Below, piece by piece: positions 1 through 10,989 of a stretch of DNA of 64,000 nucleotides. The stretch lies in the NCBI RefSeq assembly GCF_000003815.2, contig NC_049993.1:11813436-11877435 (forward strand), written 5' to 3'. Position 1 is the first letter of the stretch, and every line of letters begins with the position of its first letter. The translations under genes were made by a program, and so were the position numbers. The notes beneath the pieces were generated by a model. It was not told the origin of the DNA and searched no databases. It saw only the letters and a list, made by a program, of their open reading frames with translations. Source of the stretch: Branchiostoma floridae. Its lineage: Eukaryota; Chordata; Leptocardii; Amphioxiformes; Branchiostomatidae.

Positions 1-3000
1 ACACACTCCCCTCCCTTCCACACTCGGACTGTCCGGTCCTCTCCTGATGTCACAAAGTCCTGACCATTGGGCAGCATGGCCAGAGAGTACACATAGTTGG
101 TGTGTCCATAGTAAACCTGTAATGATCAATGAAATACACATATCATCCACCTACAATTGTTTGAATGTAACAAAAATTCAAATACATTTGTAAAAGCAGG
201 TATTTTTCCCACAAGGCCAAAAGTCCCTAGGAAAATAGTGCCAAACATTCATCAGACTTTCATAGTTTTCCTTTGTTTTACCAACCTGAAGCTAGCAGTC
301 TATTCAGAAGCCAAGTTAGCAGCCAATTCAACACCTGATTCTAAAGAAAAGCTAACATCATGGGAAAAAAAGATGTTACGGACCTGTGAACATTCTCCTG
401 TGGTTAGCCAGCGTCGGATCGACCCATCATTGCTGGCTGACAAGAACTCCACATTGGAAACCACAGCAAGACTCCTAACACAGTCTTCATGCCCTGGAAA
501 ACATTTGTGGGAAAATCGTAAAAACTGATGACATTAAGTGGATATGAAAGATGAACATCCGAATCCAAAGAAATTGCTCAGAACATTTGAAAAAGAAATT
601 AGATAAACAGTTATGAGATACCGACCTGTGAAAGTCAGTTCACACTTCCCTGTGCGCCACATCTTGATGGTTTTGTCGGCGGACCCTGTCAGCATGATTC
701 CGTGTTCCGGCATGATGGCGACGGCCCACACCGCGGCCTCGTGTCCGGACAGCGTCATCATGCACCTGTCCTTCAGCCACACACGCGCAGTCTTATCCCA
801 CGAACCGCTGAGGAGGGTGCCAAACTTTCCTGCTGCTAGAGAACAAACTGCAACAACAACAAGTGTAAGACTCTATAGTTTACCATTACATTAGAAAATC
901 AACTTCATCAGTTCCAACATGAGAGAGGGCTAAGGTCTTAGACTGAATGAACAAAAGATACATATGCTAGATGATTATCTGAATCAGAAAAAAAAGTCAT
1001 GAATCTGGATCCAATTCCAAGGATCCGTGGGCCTGAGTTCAATCCTAGGGTTGGCTCAGCTCGGACATGTTTTAAGGGATTGCATTCGTTTTTCGAAAGG
1101 AACGTGAAATGGGTGTCCCGTGTTAGAGGAGGTGACTCGCGCACGTAAACAGCCTCATTACTCAGACTGGATACCTACTGGCTGCAATGATAAACCAAGG
1201 GTCAAGGGGGATACACACTTAGCCATGTTTGGGACTGCATTCTATCTGCTGAAGGGCCACAAATGTACAGTTATCATTACCTCCAAAGTACAAAACTGCT
1301 TTTATGCCTTAAAGCAGTGAACTGGTGATGTAATACAAAATGTAATACATGTATGATACAAACATAACCACCTGTGTTCTTGTGTCCGGTAAGTTTGAAG
1401 ACTGGTTCCGGGGACTCCAGACTGTAGATATGGATGCTGTGATCGTTGCTACCGGTTACGACCATCCCGTGGGGATAGTCGTCAGAAGGCGGCAGGAGAC
1501 AAACACTGGAGATGAATTTACTGTGTCCTGTCATGACGTGTGCCTCCATAAAGCCATTATCATCACTGAAAAAAACAAACAGATTTTTTCGTTATTATAT
1601 AACGTTAGAATCGCTTGTGATTTAACCTGTGTTTACACAATCTCTCCCTTGCTGGGGATAATGGAGAGCCGGCCGCTAGGAGCACAATTTATATTTGTGT
1701 GTGGTATACACTGAAAATTTCAATATTCAAAAACTCAATGTTTATGTCATTTTAACTAAATCATAACCTTACGTTTATGCAAGTCTACGAAAGCTTCACC
1801 TTCCGCACTGGTATTCCAGTGCTAATTCAATGCTCAAAGCCCCCTCAGCACTGGTTTTCCAGTGCTGAATGGCTCTGTTCCAGTGCTGAAGCTCCGTCAG
1901 GACTGGAATTCCAGTGCTGAATACTGTTCCAGCACTCGTTTTNNNNNNNNNNNNNNNNNNNNNNNNNNNNNNNNNNNNNNNNNNNNNNNNNNNNNNNNNN
2001 NNNNNNNNNNNNNNNNNNNNNNNNNNNNNNNNNNNNNNNNNNAAAACGAGTGCTGACGTCTTTTCAGCACTGGAATGATCTTCAAACCAGTGCTGAAGTC
2101 TTTCCAGAATTGCAGTGTCCTAGTGATGAGAGCGGTACTTGGTGAAGATTCGCATAAAAAAATAAGTAACCTGATGCCAAGAAACCGAAGTTGTGCAGAT
2201 GTGTAATTGAAACTTGACATATGTATAATGTATACGAGTTAGATATAATTTTGTAAAAGTACTGAGAGCAGTACTTGGCAAAAATTCTAATATAGATATG
2301 GTCCAAGTTCATAAAAAGTCCAAATCTGAGTTATTGCATTTGTTGTGTAACGTGTTGGAATTGGATTATATATCTATAAAAGATAGAATAATGTCATTAA
2401 CAATGGATTGCAAAATTTATTGTGTGTGATTTCAAATCATAATTACGGCCCTTCTGGAAATGATTTGAGTTACCAGCACGGAATATCGTCCGAGCACTCG
2501 GATTCCAGTGCTGACGCCGGCTTTTCCAGTGCTGAGAGCGCGTCAGCACAGGAAAACCAGTACTGACGAACAGTCAGCACTGGAAATCCAGTGCTGAAAC
2601 CATCTTCAGCACTGGAACCGAGTGCTGAAAAGGAGGGTGAAGCTTTCGTAGTTTTGCTACATTTATGTTTTTCACGTGAAATCATTAAGTTTAAATTATC
2701 TAATTCAAAACACATACAACGTTACGATGACATGCAAAAGTTTGTCATTGTCTCTTCTAAAGTCACAGCATATGGCAGAGGACTGGAACGGACCAAGAGG
2801 CTTAAGAGGAACTAAAAACAGCTTTAATCAGACCATAATGTAAACGGTACTGATCGCATGTGACGAAAGATAACCAACAAGCATTTCCACTATTTTGCCC
2901 CCCTCCCCCATCCAAATGACAAATGACTTGATGATACCGAAACTCTCACAAAGACTGTGCATTATCTGAATATACGTACCTGTTGGGAGCCCACAACCGC

Positions 3001-3131
3001 GCTGTTTGGTCTCTGGAGGCTGTCACAACAGCGCCGTCGGGATAGACGGCGGCGGCGACCGCCCGCACGTCCATAGAATGTCCGATAAGAGAACATCTCA
3101 GCTTGTACACGCCGGTATCACTGGCAGCCAT
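1..3131 (-). CDS. PLAA: Phospholipase A2-activating protein (PLAA), N-terminal WD40 part, partial
   Basis: Five exons on the minus strand: 2980-3131, 1372-1565, 626-847, 384-493 and 1-116, the last continuing past the window edge. All junctions are GT-AG and the frame stays open for about 264 residues. The protein starts [20 protein letters not shown] and contains successive WD40 blades (for example [32 protein letters not shown]), closely matching the N-terminal propeller of vertebrate PLAA as I remember it. PLAA is a ubiquitin-binding cofactor of VCP/p97 in ubiquitin-dependent turnover and endolysosomal sorting. The ubiquitin-binding (PFU) and PUL domains expected downstream lie outside the window. 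ATG 3131-3129 is chosen because it aligns with the family start; an upstream in-frame codon would add an unrelated extension. The next gene is divergent, about 2 kb away. Confidence 0.93.
1010..1200 (+). repeat. Diverged SINE remnant in PLAA intron 2
   Basis: Inside the intron between PLAA exons 2 and 3 lies a B-box-like stretch (gagttcaatcct, near 1039). It is followed at about 1080-1155 by a block resembling the core of the SINE at 49109-49617 (ggaacgtgaaatgggtgtcc here, ggacgttaaatggaggtccc there), with a later cacgtaaa against cacgttaaa. It reads in the plus direction, opposite to the host gene. The comparison was made by eye and the boundaries are approximate. Confidence 0.45.
1808..2640. 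repeat. Cluster of short palindromic repeats (cagcactgg / ccagtgctg) around an assembly gap
   Basis: PLAA intron 1 holds many copies of the unit cagcactgg and its reverse complement ccagtgctg, joined into palindromes such as cactggaattccagtg. They lie at 1808-1942, 2043-2110 and 2470-2640. Between the last two groups is ordinary AT-rich sequence. No coding potential is seen. Confidence 0.8.
1943..2042. other. Assembly gap of 100 N
   Basis: One hundred consecutive N, typical of a gap of unknown size. The left flank ends cagcactcgtttt and the right flank begins aaaacgagtgctg, exact reverse complements, so the gap lies at the centre of a palindrome. Confidence 0.99.
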
Positions 3132-5089
3132 TTTGCCAAGAATGCTTTTGTATGGCAAACCGCATACAAACAACATAAAATATGATAAACATCAAATTGA
3201 GCACACCTCAGTCAAAAAACTTTCAATGAATAGAAATAATCATAGAAACGAAGACCGTAATATTTTTGCGTTTTTTTTTTAAATTAACTATCAATCGAAG
3301 CAAATATTTGATTTTGCAGCATGTAGCGTTTAAATGCTTTCTTGGTGCAGGGGATTAAATTTCAAGGAATTCCCTTCATAATAAAACAGGTGCCTGATTA
3401 TTAAATCTAGTTTAAGACTACAAATTTTAGCCCACAAATTTACATCCATGTTAGCAAAAACTTAAGTCATGTGAACTGAAATTTTATGTTTACTGAGGAT
3501 TGTTCCGAGAAAAGAAAACATAGTGGCATTCAAAATTCTATTTTAGCCAGCCTATACTTAGGGTCCCGGCGGGAGTTTTCAAAATGGTGGTAAGGGATGG
3601 TGCATGATGTTTGCAAGTGGGTGGATTCTTCCTTCTCTCTCGGTTTAGGCTGTCATTTCAAACTCCAGATTATCTTGTAATCGTAACAGTTTAATCTGCG
3701 GTTTTGCATTAGGTACAAATACGCCGCAGTACTGCATCAATCAACCTTGATCCCGAATGGCTGTTGGGAACTCAGCAGCTGTAGTGAAAATGCACAGGAA
3801 GTAAAGAGTATAAAACGGGAGTTAATTATTTTTCGATGAAAGTCCAGCTAGGCCTGGGCCAAAATCTTACCCATTGTCAGCTTGAACTGTGGTTTGGATA
3901 CATCTGTTAGTTGGTGATCATCAAGAAAAGTGACCATTTCACATCAAGGATATCTGCCGTTTGTGATCCACTGCACTTCTGTGACAAGTTTCCAAAAATT
4001 ATGCAGTGTACAACAGGTAGGTATGGCTTAAGGGAGCCTAATGACCTTTCCTTCACTGATGATAGTATATTCAATGAGTCACCTGCAATAACAGTATCTT
4101 TAGTCCGAAAAGATCACAACTAAAACTGCAAAATATATATAAAGGTTAACATTTTTACAACAAGATACAAAGGCCTGAGTGATGGCCCGAATAGATATCT
4201 TTGCGCTGTAATAACCAGATTTAGCTGGAAATACCAGTTAATCCCAGCAAACAAAGACTGTCTTACCTTTCATTTTTCCCATGCACAACCAGAGAGTGCC
4301 AGATTTTTGACGGGTTTGATGGTAATGGCGATGTAGCAGCAAGCAATTGTGCATTTGTACAAATGCAATATCAAATCCTATGTGGATTGTAAGTTTTCTT
4401 GTATTGTAGAACAAAGTTACTTACTGGATGAGATCTCAACTGTGCATCAAGTAAACTGTGTCAAGGTTTAATCCTCTCTTCGGTACTACATGTATGTATA
4501 TCCTACCCTACACCATTCCTGGCAATCCTGAACAATATTGGTTTCATGGAAATCAATTTCAATGATTTTTGATCATTAGTACTATTTACCACATTGCAGT
4601 ATGCCATGTAGTCAATATCGTACTTAACCGTTATCTATTCAATGCAACACATATCCGATTTGTCAGTACACCTTCCCTCCTACCAATGAGCTTTTCTTCT
4701 ACCCACTATACTCAATTTTTATATAATATATGCATCCTGTCTTTCCAATTCCTTTTCTATACAAGTGTATTGTCTACTATAATCATCTGGTGCATTTGCT
4801 TCCAATTGATAAAATTATTTGAAGAAAATTCCCAGGTGTATTGTCTTATACTGAGTTCATCAGATACCATCCCCCAATGATAAAGCCAGTCTTGTTTGTT
4901 TGTTTGTTTGTAAAACTAAAACGTATCAAAAATTCCCCCCCTTTTCAATGGAATAGTCGAGTGACCTTTAACCCAATCACGAGGCCCAGCTAATCGGATC
5001 GACTCGCTTGGGGCTTTGTGCAAACCGCATTCCATTTCCAAGCCGCTCCCAAATCTAGTTGTATTTCGTCCGAAAACTGGCCCAAAACG
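3132..5089. other. Divergent intergenic region PLAA / trihelix gene
   Basis: About 1.96 kb between two divergent start codons. It should contain both promoters and 5' UTRs. I see no convincing ORF, TATA box or RNA gene. Sequence near 5000-5089 is less AT-rich and probably holds the plus-strand 5' UTR. Confidence 0.5.
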
Positions 5090-8000
5090 ATGGAAACCCG
5101 TGTCAAGATAGAACCACAAGCCTCACCGGAAAACTCTGACGTCATTGGCGCGAACTACGAAGACCAGAACGGTGGAAATTTCTTTGAGTCGGAAGCAGAT
5201 TCCGAGTTTGACGGGAAAGGCGCCCGCAATGTTTTTGGGATCGATGAAACCAGAGCACTCCTGCAAATCTGGGGCGAGAAGGACATTCAGGATGTTCTAC
5301 GCACGACCAAGCACAACCGGGCGATCTACGAACGCATACAAGCCCGGATGGTGGCGTTAGGATACAACCGGTGGACCGCACGACAGCTACACGACAAGTG
5401 TAAGAATCTCAGCATGGATTATAGGAGGGTCAAGCGGCAGGGCATAACGTCGGGCGGAAATGGATCCGGACGTCTCGTGTTCAAGTTCTATAACGAGCTG
5501 GACAGGATCTTAGGACAACAGACGGAGACTTGCAGCTCATCAGGGGAAGACTACCAGGGCGAGAGGACGGTGGATTCTGCTACATCGGTAGAGGACAACC
5601 AGATCGAAGGTACTCATTAGTATTCAATCTTGTTATTGTCGATTTAAAGCGAAAAAAATGCACACCCCTTGCACGTGTTTGTAATGGTACAAGCGATCAC
5701 AAGAAGAGACAGGAAAGTACATGGTATTAAAATGACGAAAATGGAATATGATTTTGATTATAACACGCATAAGGTGCTCTTTTGATTTATGAACAAAGTT
5801 GACAAGAGTTTAATATAGTACTAGTAATTGGCAAGACGTGTAAACAATGTAATGTTTTTGTAATTACTGTTTGATGAAGTGGATTACTTGTTGATTAATC
5901 GTTGCACAGTTTAGGGGCAGGATGTTTCAAAGGGTAGTAACCATGGGTCTTTATTTTTTTACAATTGTACTTGTTTTTATTCCTACCTTAACTGACCAGA
6001 TGTTTCATTTTATATCCTCAGAAAATAGTCATGGCTATACTTCGCCAGAGAATGGAAAGCTATCGTACACAGAACCCGAGGTCCCTGCAGCAAGAATTGA
6101 TGATAGTCGATACACGGATTCACCATCATACATGTACATGCAGGATGATGCTAGAAAGTTGCAGAGCAGAGCAAAGTTGCAGATCCGGTGGTCAGATGCT
6201 GAAACGATGGACCTCCTGAACATCTGGGGCAGGGACCACTTTCAGACCCTGCTGAAGGTAACACACCACAATAAACCAATCTACCAGGAGATCGAAGTGA
6301 TGATGAATGCTCTCGGACACACGCGTTCAGCGAAACAGATCCACGAAAAGTGCAAGAATCTCAGCGTGGAGTACAGGAGAGCAAGACGCACCGGGGGCGA
6401 CAACACGAGCCGACGGTTCATGTTCAAATTTTACGACAAACTGGACAAAATATTAGGACACGAGATGGAGAGTTCACCATCAGGACAGGAGTCATCTCAA
6501 GCTTCTGTGTCAGGAATGGAAGATTTGGGAGGTACAAAGTCCTTTTGTGTTCCTTTGTGTGCAATTATTTTGCAGTGTATGAAGTTGATTAAAGTTAGAT
6601 TTCTAAAATGCAGGGCTTGGAATTTATTATTGGAATTGGAGTACCTATTAAAGTAGAATGTCAGCAAAATGCTCAGTGGCTGAATGCCAGTATAGTCTGT
6701 GTACTGTATACAAGTACATTGTACCTTTACATATGTAACAGCAACACTACACTAATACCTATAGCTACTTTTTGTAGCTAGGTGCACCTACAGTCAAAAT
6801 TAGGGACACAGTTCCATTCTTGGGTGCACAAAAGTACCTATGCACCCAATACTTATTGTGTAGTAACCCTGTATCCCTGTATTGTGAAGTAAAGTTGGCT
6901 TTATTGTTTTAGAATTGTGGCTAATGTTATTTCACATGGACATTCTTGTATAGAATGAAGACTTATCAGTGTACTTTTCTCCCCCTCTCTTAAGATGACA
7001 GCTCTGGTTCTCCATACCCCGTCAGTGTTACAACAGTGGTCAGAAATACTGAGGAAGCAGAACAGCCTAATCCACATGAGAGTATTGAAGACTGTAGCCC
7101 CCACGCAATGCCAGCAAACATCAGTACGTCAGCTGACGGCGCACCCACAAGCAGTCCAGTCCCGAGCCATCAGGCCTGGCTTGGTTCTGAGACAATGGCC
7201 CTCCTAGAAGTCTGGGGACGAAAGAGCATCCAAGACTGCATCTACAATGGCAAGCATAACAGGCGCATCTTCCAGAACATTCAAAGGATTATGCAAGAAC
7301 GTGGCTACTGCAGAACTGTGGAACAACTGCAGGACAAGTGCAAGAGTTTGGCGAAGGAATACAGGAAAGTGAAACAGATGTCTACAGATGACAGTGGACG
7401 GCGGGCTATGTGCAGATTTTATGATGAGCTGGACAGCATACTCGGCCGTTTTGCCCCTTCGGAATCAGGCACTAAACAAACTAAAAGGCCGCACAGTGAT
7501 ACAATTTGTGCTGAGAAAGGTACAGAATAATGACTTTGAGTCAGTCATTCCCTGTCTGTCACGGGGGATACTTTACTGTTTACAAGATATTGCAACTATT
7601 TGTAAATATTTCTAAAAGTGGAAGAGTCACATAGGTATTTGAAAATTATTCAAAATGTTTCAAAAGGATAAATTCAAATTTTCATATTCAATTTTTGTAA
7701 AAAGTTATTACCATTATGACTTAGATATTCTTTTATTCAAAATATCTCAAAATATATCATCTAAAAACCCTCTGTGACTTGTAGTGGACTCTAAATTAAC
7801 AGCTAACAGTTTTGTAGCCTTTCCTTATGCATACATTTTCATACCACATGTACTTCCATATCTGTAACCCCTTCTCCTTGCTTTCTGTGTTCCCTTTATC
7901 CATCTCAGACCTGAATGGCAGTCTTTTCTTTTAAAGTTGATTCTAGCTGTAGACAGTATACACTAGACAGAGATTTGCACATTTGTAGAACTTTTTTGTC

Positions 8001-9601
8001 AAAATAAAAACATTTCTTTCTGCAGGAAATAGTCCCTTCCAGCCATCACTGCCCAATGGGAACGTGACCATGATGAACGGGACGGGAGTAAAACGCCGCC
8101 GGATGGAGGACTCGGAGTCTGAATCTGATGGAGGAAACTGTGAGATGATCAGCCCACGCCCGAAAACTTCATCCGTCAGAATAGTGCCAGGTTTACACTT
8201 TGCTCTGTGGAAAGATAAACAATAGAATATTGGCCATGAATTGCAAGTGGGCCATAGATAACCCGTTGGCCTGAGGGCTATAGAAATAACCTAGTATTCA
8301 GTCTACTGTAGGACAGGAGAATCTTTCTTGCTCCAAGAGTTATCTTTTACATCGAGTAGGAGTTTTGCATGGTAGAAGTCACACTGCGCAAAACTCCTAC
8401 TGCATTAAAATCCTACTGGATTATCCAGACAGCAGAGAGCTACATCTGCCTCGTAGAGAGCCTACACTAACTACGTAGGGCAAGCCACAAATAGATTGGA
8501 TACTAGGGTACTATAGAAACAGAGATTGGCTCAACCCTAATTACCAGTAGGAATAGGAAGGATTTAAACTTAACTACTGGGTAATAGGTTTGTCAGTAGC
8601 CTTCCTAAACAAGCTTTGGGGATGAGGAGACATGCTGTGGAAGCTTATAGTTTATACTCACCTTCACCCAAACCTTCACCCTAACCTTGCTGAATCATCA
8701 TTCTTGATTCTCAGAATTATAATTCTGGATTATACAAGCATAATATATGTTCCTGAGTCAAGTGATGCCTTTTTTCCATACAGGGAGGAGGTTCTTTGCT
8801 TTGAAGGCAGCAGGTTGTGTGTTCCAGTCGGAGAGCTGGCAGCCACGTGGGGAAACCCTGTACCAGCCCCTTCAGTTTGAAGTACTGGTCAATGCTACAA
8901 ACATTGAGCAGGTCAGCTTCTCTGAGGGCCTGGCCTTTGTAGGCAATGAGGCTGGAGCCTATGTCAGGACAGAGTCAGGTGTGTATACAAAGCCTGTCTA
9001 GACTTGTTTATGTTTTGTAAATACTACCAGAACTAAGAATATGTACATACCCATGAGTACTTGCCTCAGACTGCATCAAAGTCAAGCAATGTTGTGAAGA
9101 TAATGGCAAATTATGCCAAGATTGCAATTACTTAAGCAACCGGAAATGACTTTCGAAACGGTCAGACATTTCAAGTAGAAACCTGAACTGTTTCCCAATT
9201 CATATCCAGTTGCTTCAGTAATTGCTATTTGCCATATCTTATTACCTGGATGTGTAATAACCTTCATTGATGTACGGTGGCAAATTTTCTCCTTGTGCCC
9301 TCTCCAGGTCACATGATCCATCTATGGCGCCATGACAACGAACAACGTAAACTCTATGTGTCACGATCATTCCTTTTCACAAACTATCAGGTGAGCAAGT
9401 GTTGGTAATGTCTGCATACATTCCAATACATGTACAATCTTACTTTTTATCTTTCTTAGTGATAGTTTGATGTAAAATGAATTTGAATTTGAAAGATCAA
9501 ACATTGCTATGATTTATGCCACCAAAGACATTTGATTTACTGGTTATTCTTTTCCTTTACAGATGTACAGTGAAGTACGAGAGGTGCTAGAGCAGTTGTA
9601 A
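5090..9601 (+). CDS. Protein with three Myb/SANT-like (trihelix) DNA-binding domains
   Basis: Seven exons: 5090-5609, 6022-6531, 6995-7519, 8026-8190, 8784-8978, 9308-9390 and 9563-9601, giving 678 residues with consistent phase. Each of the first three large exons encodes one trihelix domain of the Myb_DNA-bind_4 type, at about residues 48-143, 230-319 and 405-493. Shared pattern: LLxIWG, a KHNR/HHNK segment, a GY/GH turn, a DKCKNL or EKCKNL helix, YRR/YRK, then FYDELDxILG. Exon 4 has a basic patch (KRRRMEDSESESD) that could be a nuclear localisation signal. The last 106 residues (exons 5-7) form a compact region I do not recognise. A sequence-specific DNA-binding role in the nucleus is inferred from the domains. 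ATG 5090 is the first ATG in frame; the open frame extends upstream only with non-ATG codons. A polyadenylation signal aataaa lies near 9629. Confidence 0.85.
8354..8404. repeat. Short inverted repeat (hairpin) in trihelix intron 4
   Basis: Arms gtaggagttttgc and gcaaaactcctac pair perfectly around a short loop. It is a small foldback, probably a degenerate MITE, with no other feature visible. Confidence 0.6.
9099..9247. repeat. MITE-like inverted repeat in trihelix intron 5
   Basis: The left end contains ataatggcaaat and gcaattacttaagcaac. The right end, read in reverse complement, contains atatggcaaat and gcaattactgaagcaac. The element is about 150 bp and palindromic overall. Confidence 0.6.
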
Positions 9602-10989
9602 AACCATCAACATCACAACATCCTGTGGAATAAACAAGAAAACAACCTAGTCTTGATAGCAGTTGTATGTTGGTAGTCTCATATTTTGACAGTAATGTAA
9701 AAGCGTGTGAATGAGTCACTCATCATTGGATATAGAGTGCACAAAATGGTGCACAATAACATTATTACCAGTAGTTGGGAAAATTTTTGTACAAAGCAAT
9801 CTCACAAAGTTTGGAATGGGAATTTGTTGCACTGAGAAGGAAGCCAACTTTGCCACAGTGATGTGACAGTACTTTTTCTAGCTTTAATACAATGTACTTA
9901 ATACAAATAACCTTAAGTAGCATTTAACCCTCTCCTCCCAAGAGATGGAAAAATCCTTCTGTGCAAGGATTTGGGTTGGAGTGCAATGATAAATGGAAGA
10001 AAGTAATGTTTGACAACTGCTACCCTCCCTTGTAGCCGTAACATATTCTGAAGTTTCAACTCCTGAACAAACAACCCTTGCTGTTTTGTTAGGAGCAAGC
10101 AAGAAATTGTGGCAATATCTGTTACAGCTCTACATGTAGGGTCCAATTTTGTAATGTCATTTGAACATTTATGATAACAGTTACCTTATAGAAACATTTG
10201 TGCCTGTGGTGCAATATCAGATACCAGTTGTGTGGTGTATTTTGCATTAAGAGACAGAGTTGTTCAGTGCAAGAATACTTTATGCAGAATTTACGTCACA
10301 AAAGAACTACAACTCCCAAATACTTACTTAGGATATTTTAGTGTGATCAATGTTGAAAACTTGATGATTTGTAGTATGTAAGCAAATAGTGAGCTAGTTG
10401 AAGAAAGTTGAGAGATTAACACCTCTCAAGACATTGTTCACCATAGGTCACACATATCTTTATGTAACGTTACATGTACATATAACATTTCATTTAGTTT
10501 TTAATGTAAACGCCTTTTGGCTACCAGTGTTATATCTGCGAACATGTTTGTGCTCAATATGATTATGACTTGCCATATAGACTAAAGTGATTTTACAAAA
10601 ACCAGAGTGTCCTTTGTTACTTCCTTGCTTTCATTATGTGTGTGTGTTAGGGGGATTTATATTTATTTATTTTATTTCAATTTCAATGATTTATATATTC
10701 ATAAGACCTTCTTCTTCATTCACTTTGAGTAGCAACAAAGCCTGAACTGGTTTCTACGTTTCTAAGATATATTTTTCAAAGGTCTAACGCCAGATAGTAC
10801 AGAAAGTGTTGGGTTGTCAAGACCTCAAGTCTCAACCTCCCCCTTGTCAGCAAAATGGGGCATATTCCTCCTAACATCTGCTTGGAGATGACGTAATTCA
10901 CTTATGACCTGTGAGGTTTCGTCCACCATCTTGGGGTCATTTATTGGTGGCCTACTTTCTGTTCGTTCTAAGTTTCTCCACGCGTAAAG
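9602..10989. other. Trihelix 3' UTR and EPHX4-A upstream region
   Basis: The 3' UTR probably ends near the aataaa at about 9629 or continues further. The rest is AT-rich with no recognised gene. The last 100 bases before 10990 should contain the EPHX4-A promoter and 5' UTR; no TATA box was identified. Confidence 0.5.

Noticed and set aside
157-528. 123-codon plus-strand ORF at the left edge
   Set aside because: It is the antisense shadow of PLAA exon 4 plus flanking introns.
5018-5089. Upstream extension of the trihelix protein
   Set aside because: The open frame there begins with GTG, not ATG, and is more likely 5' UTR.
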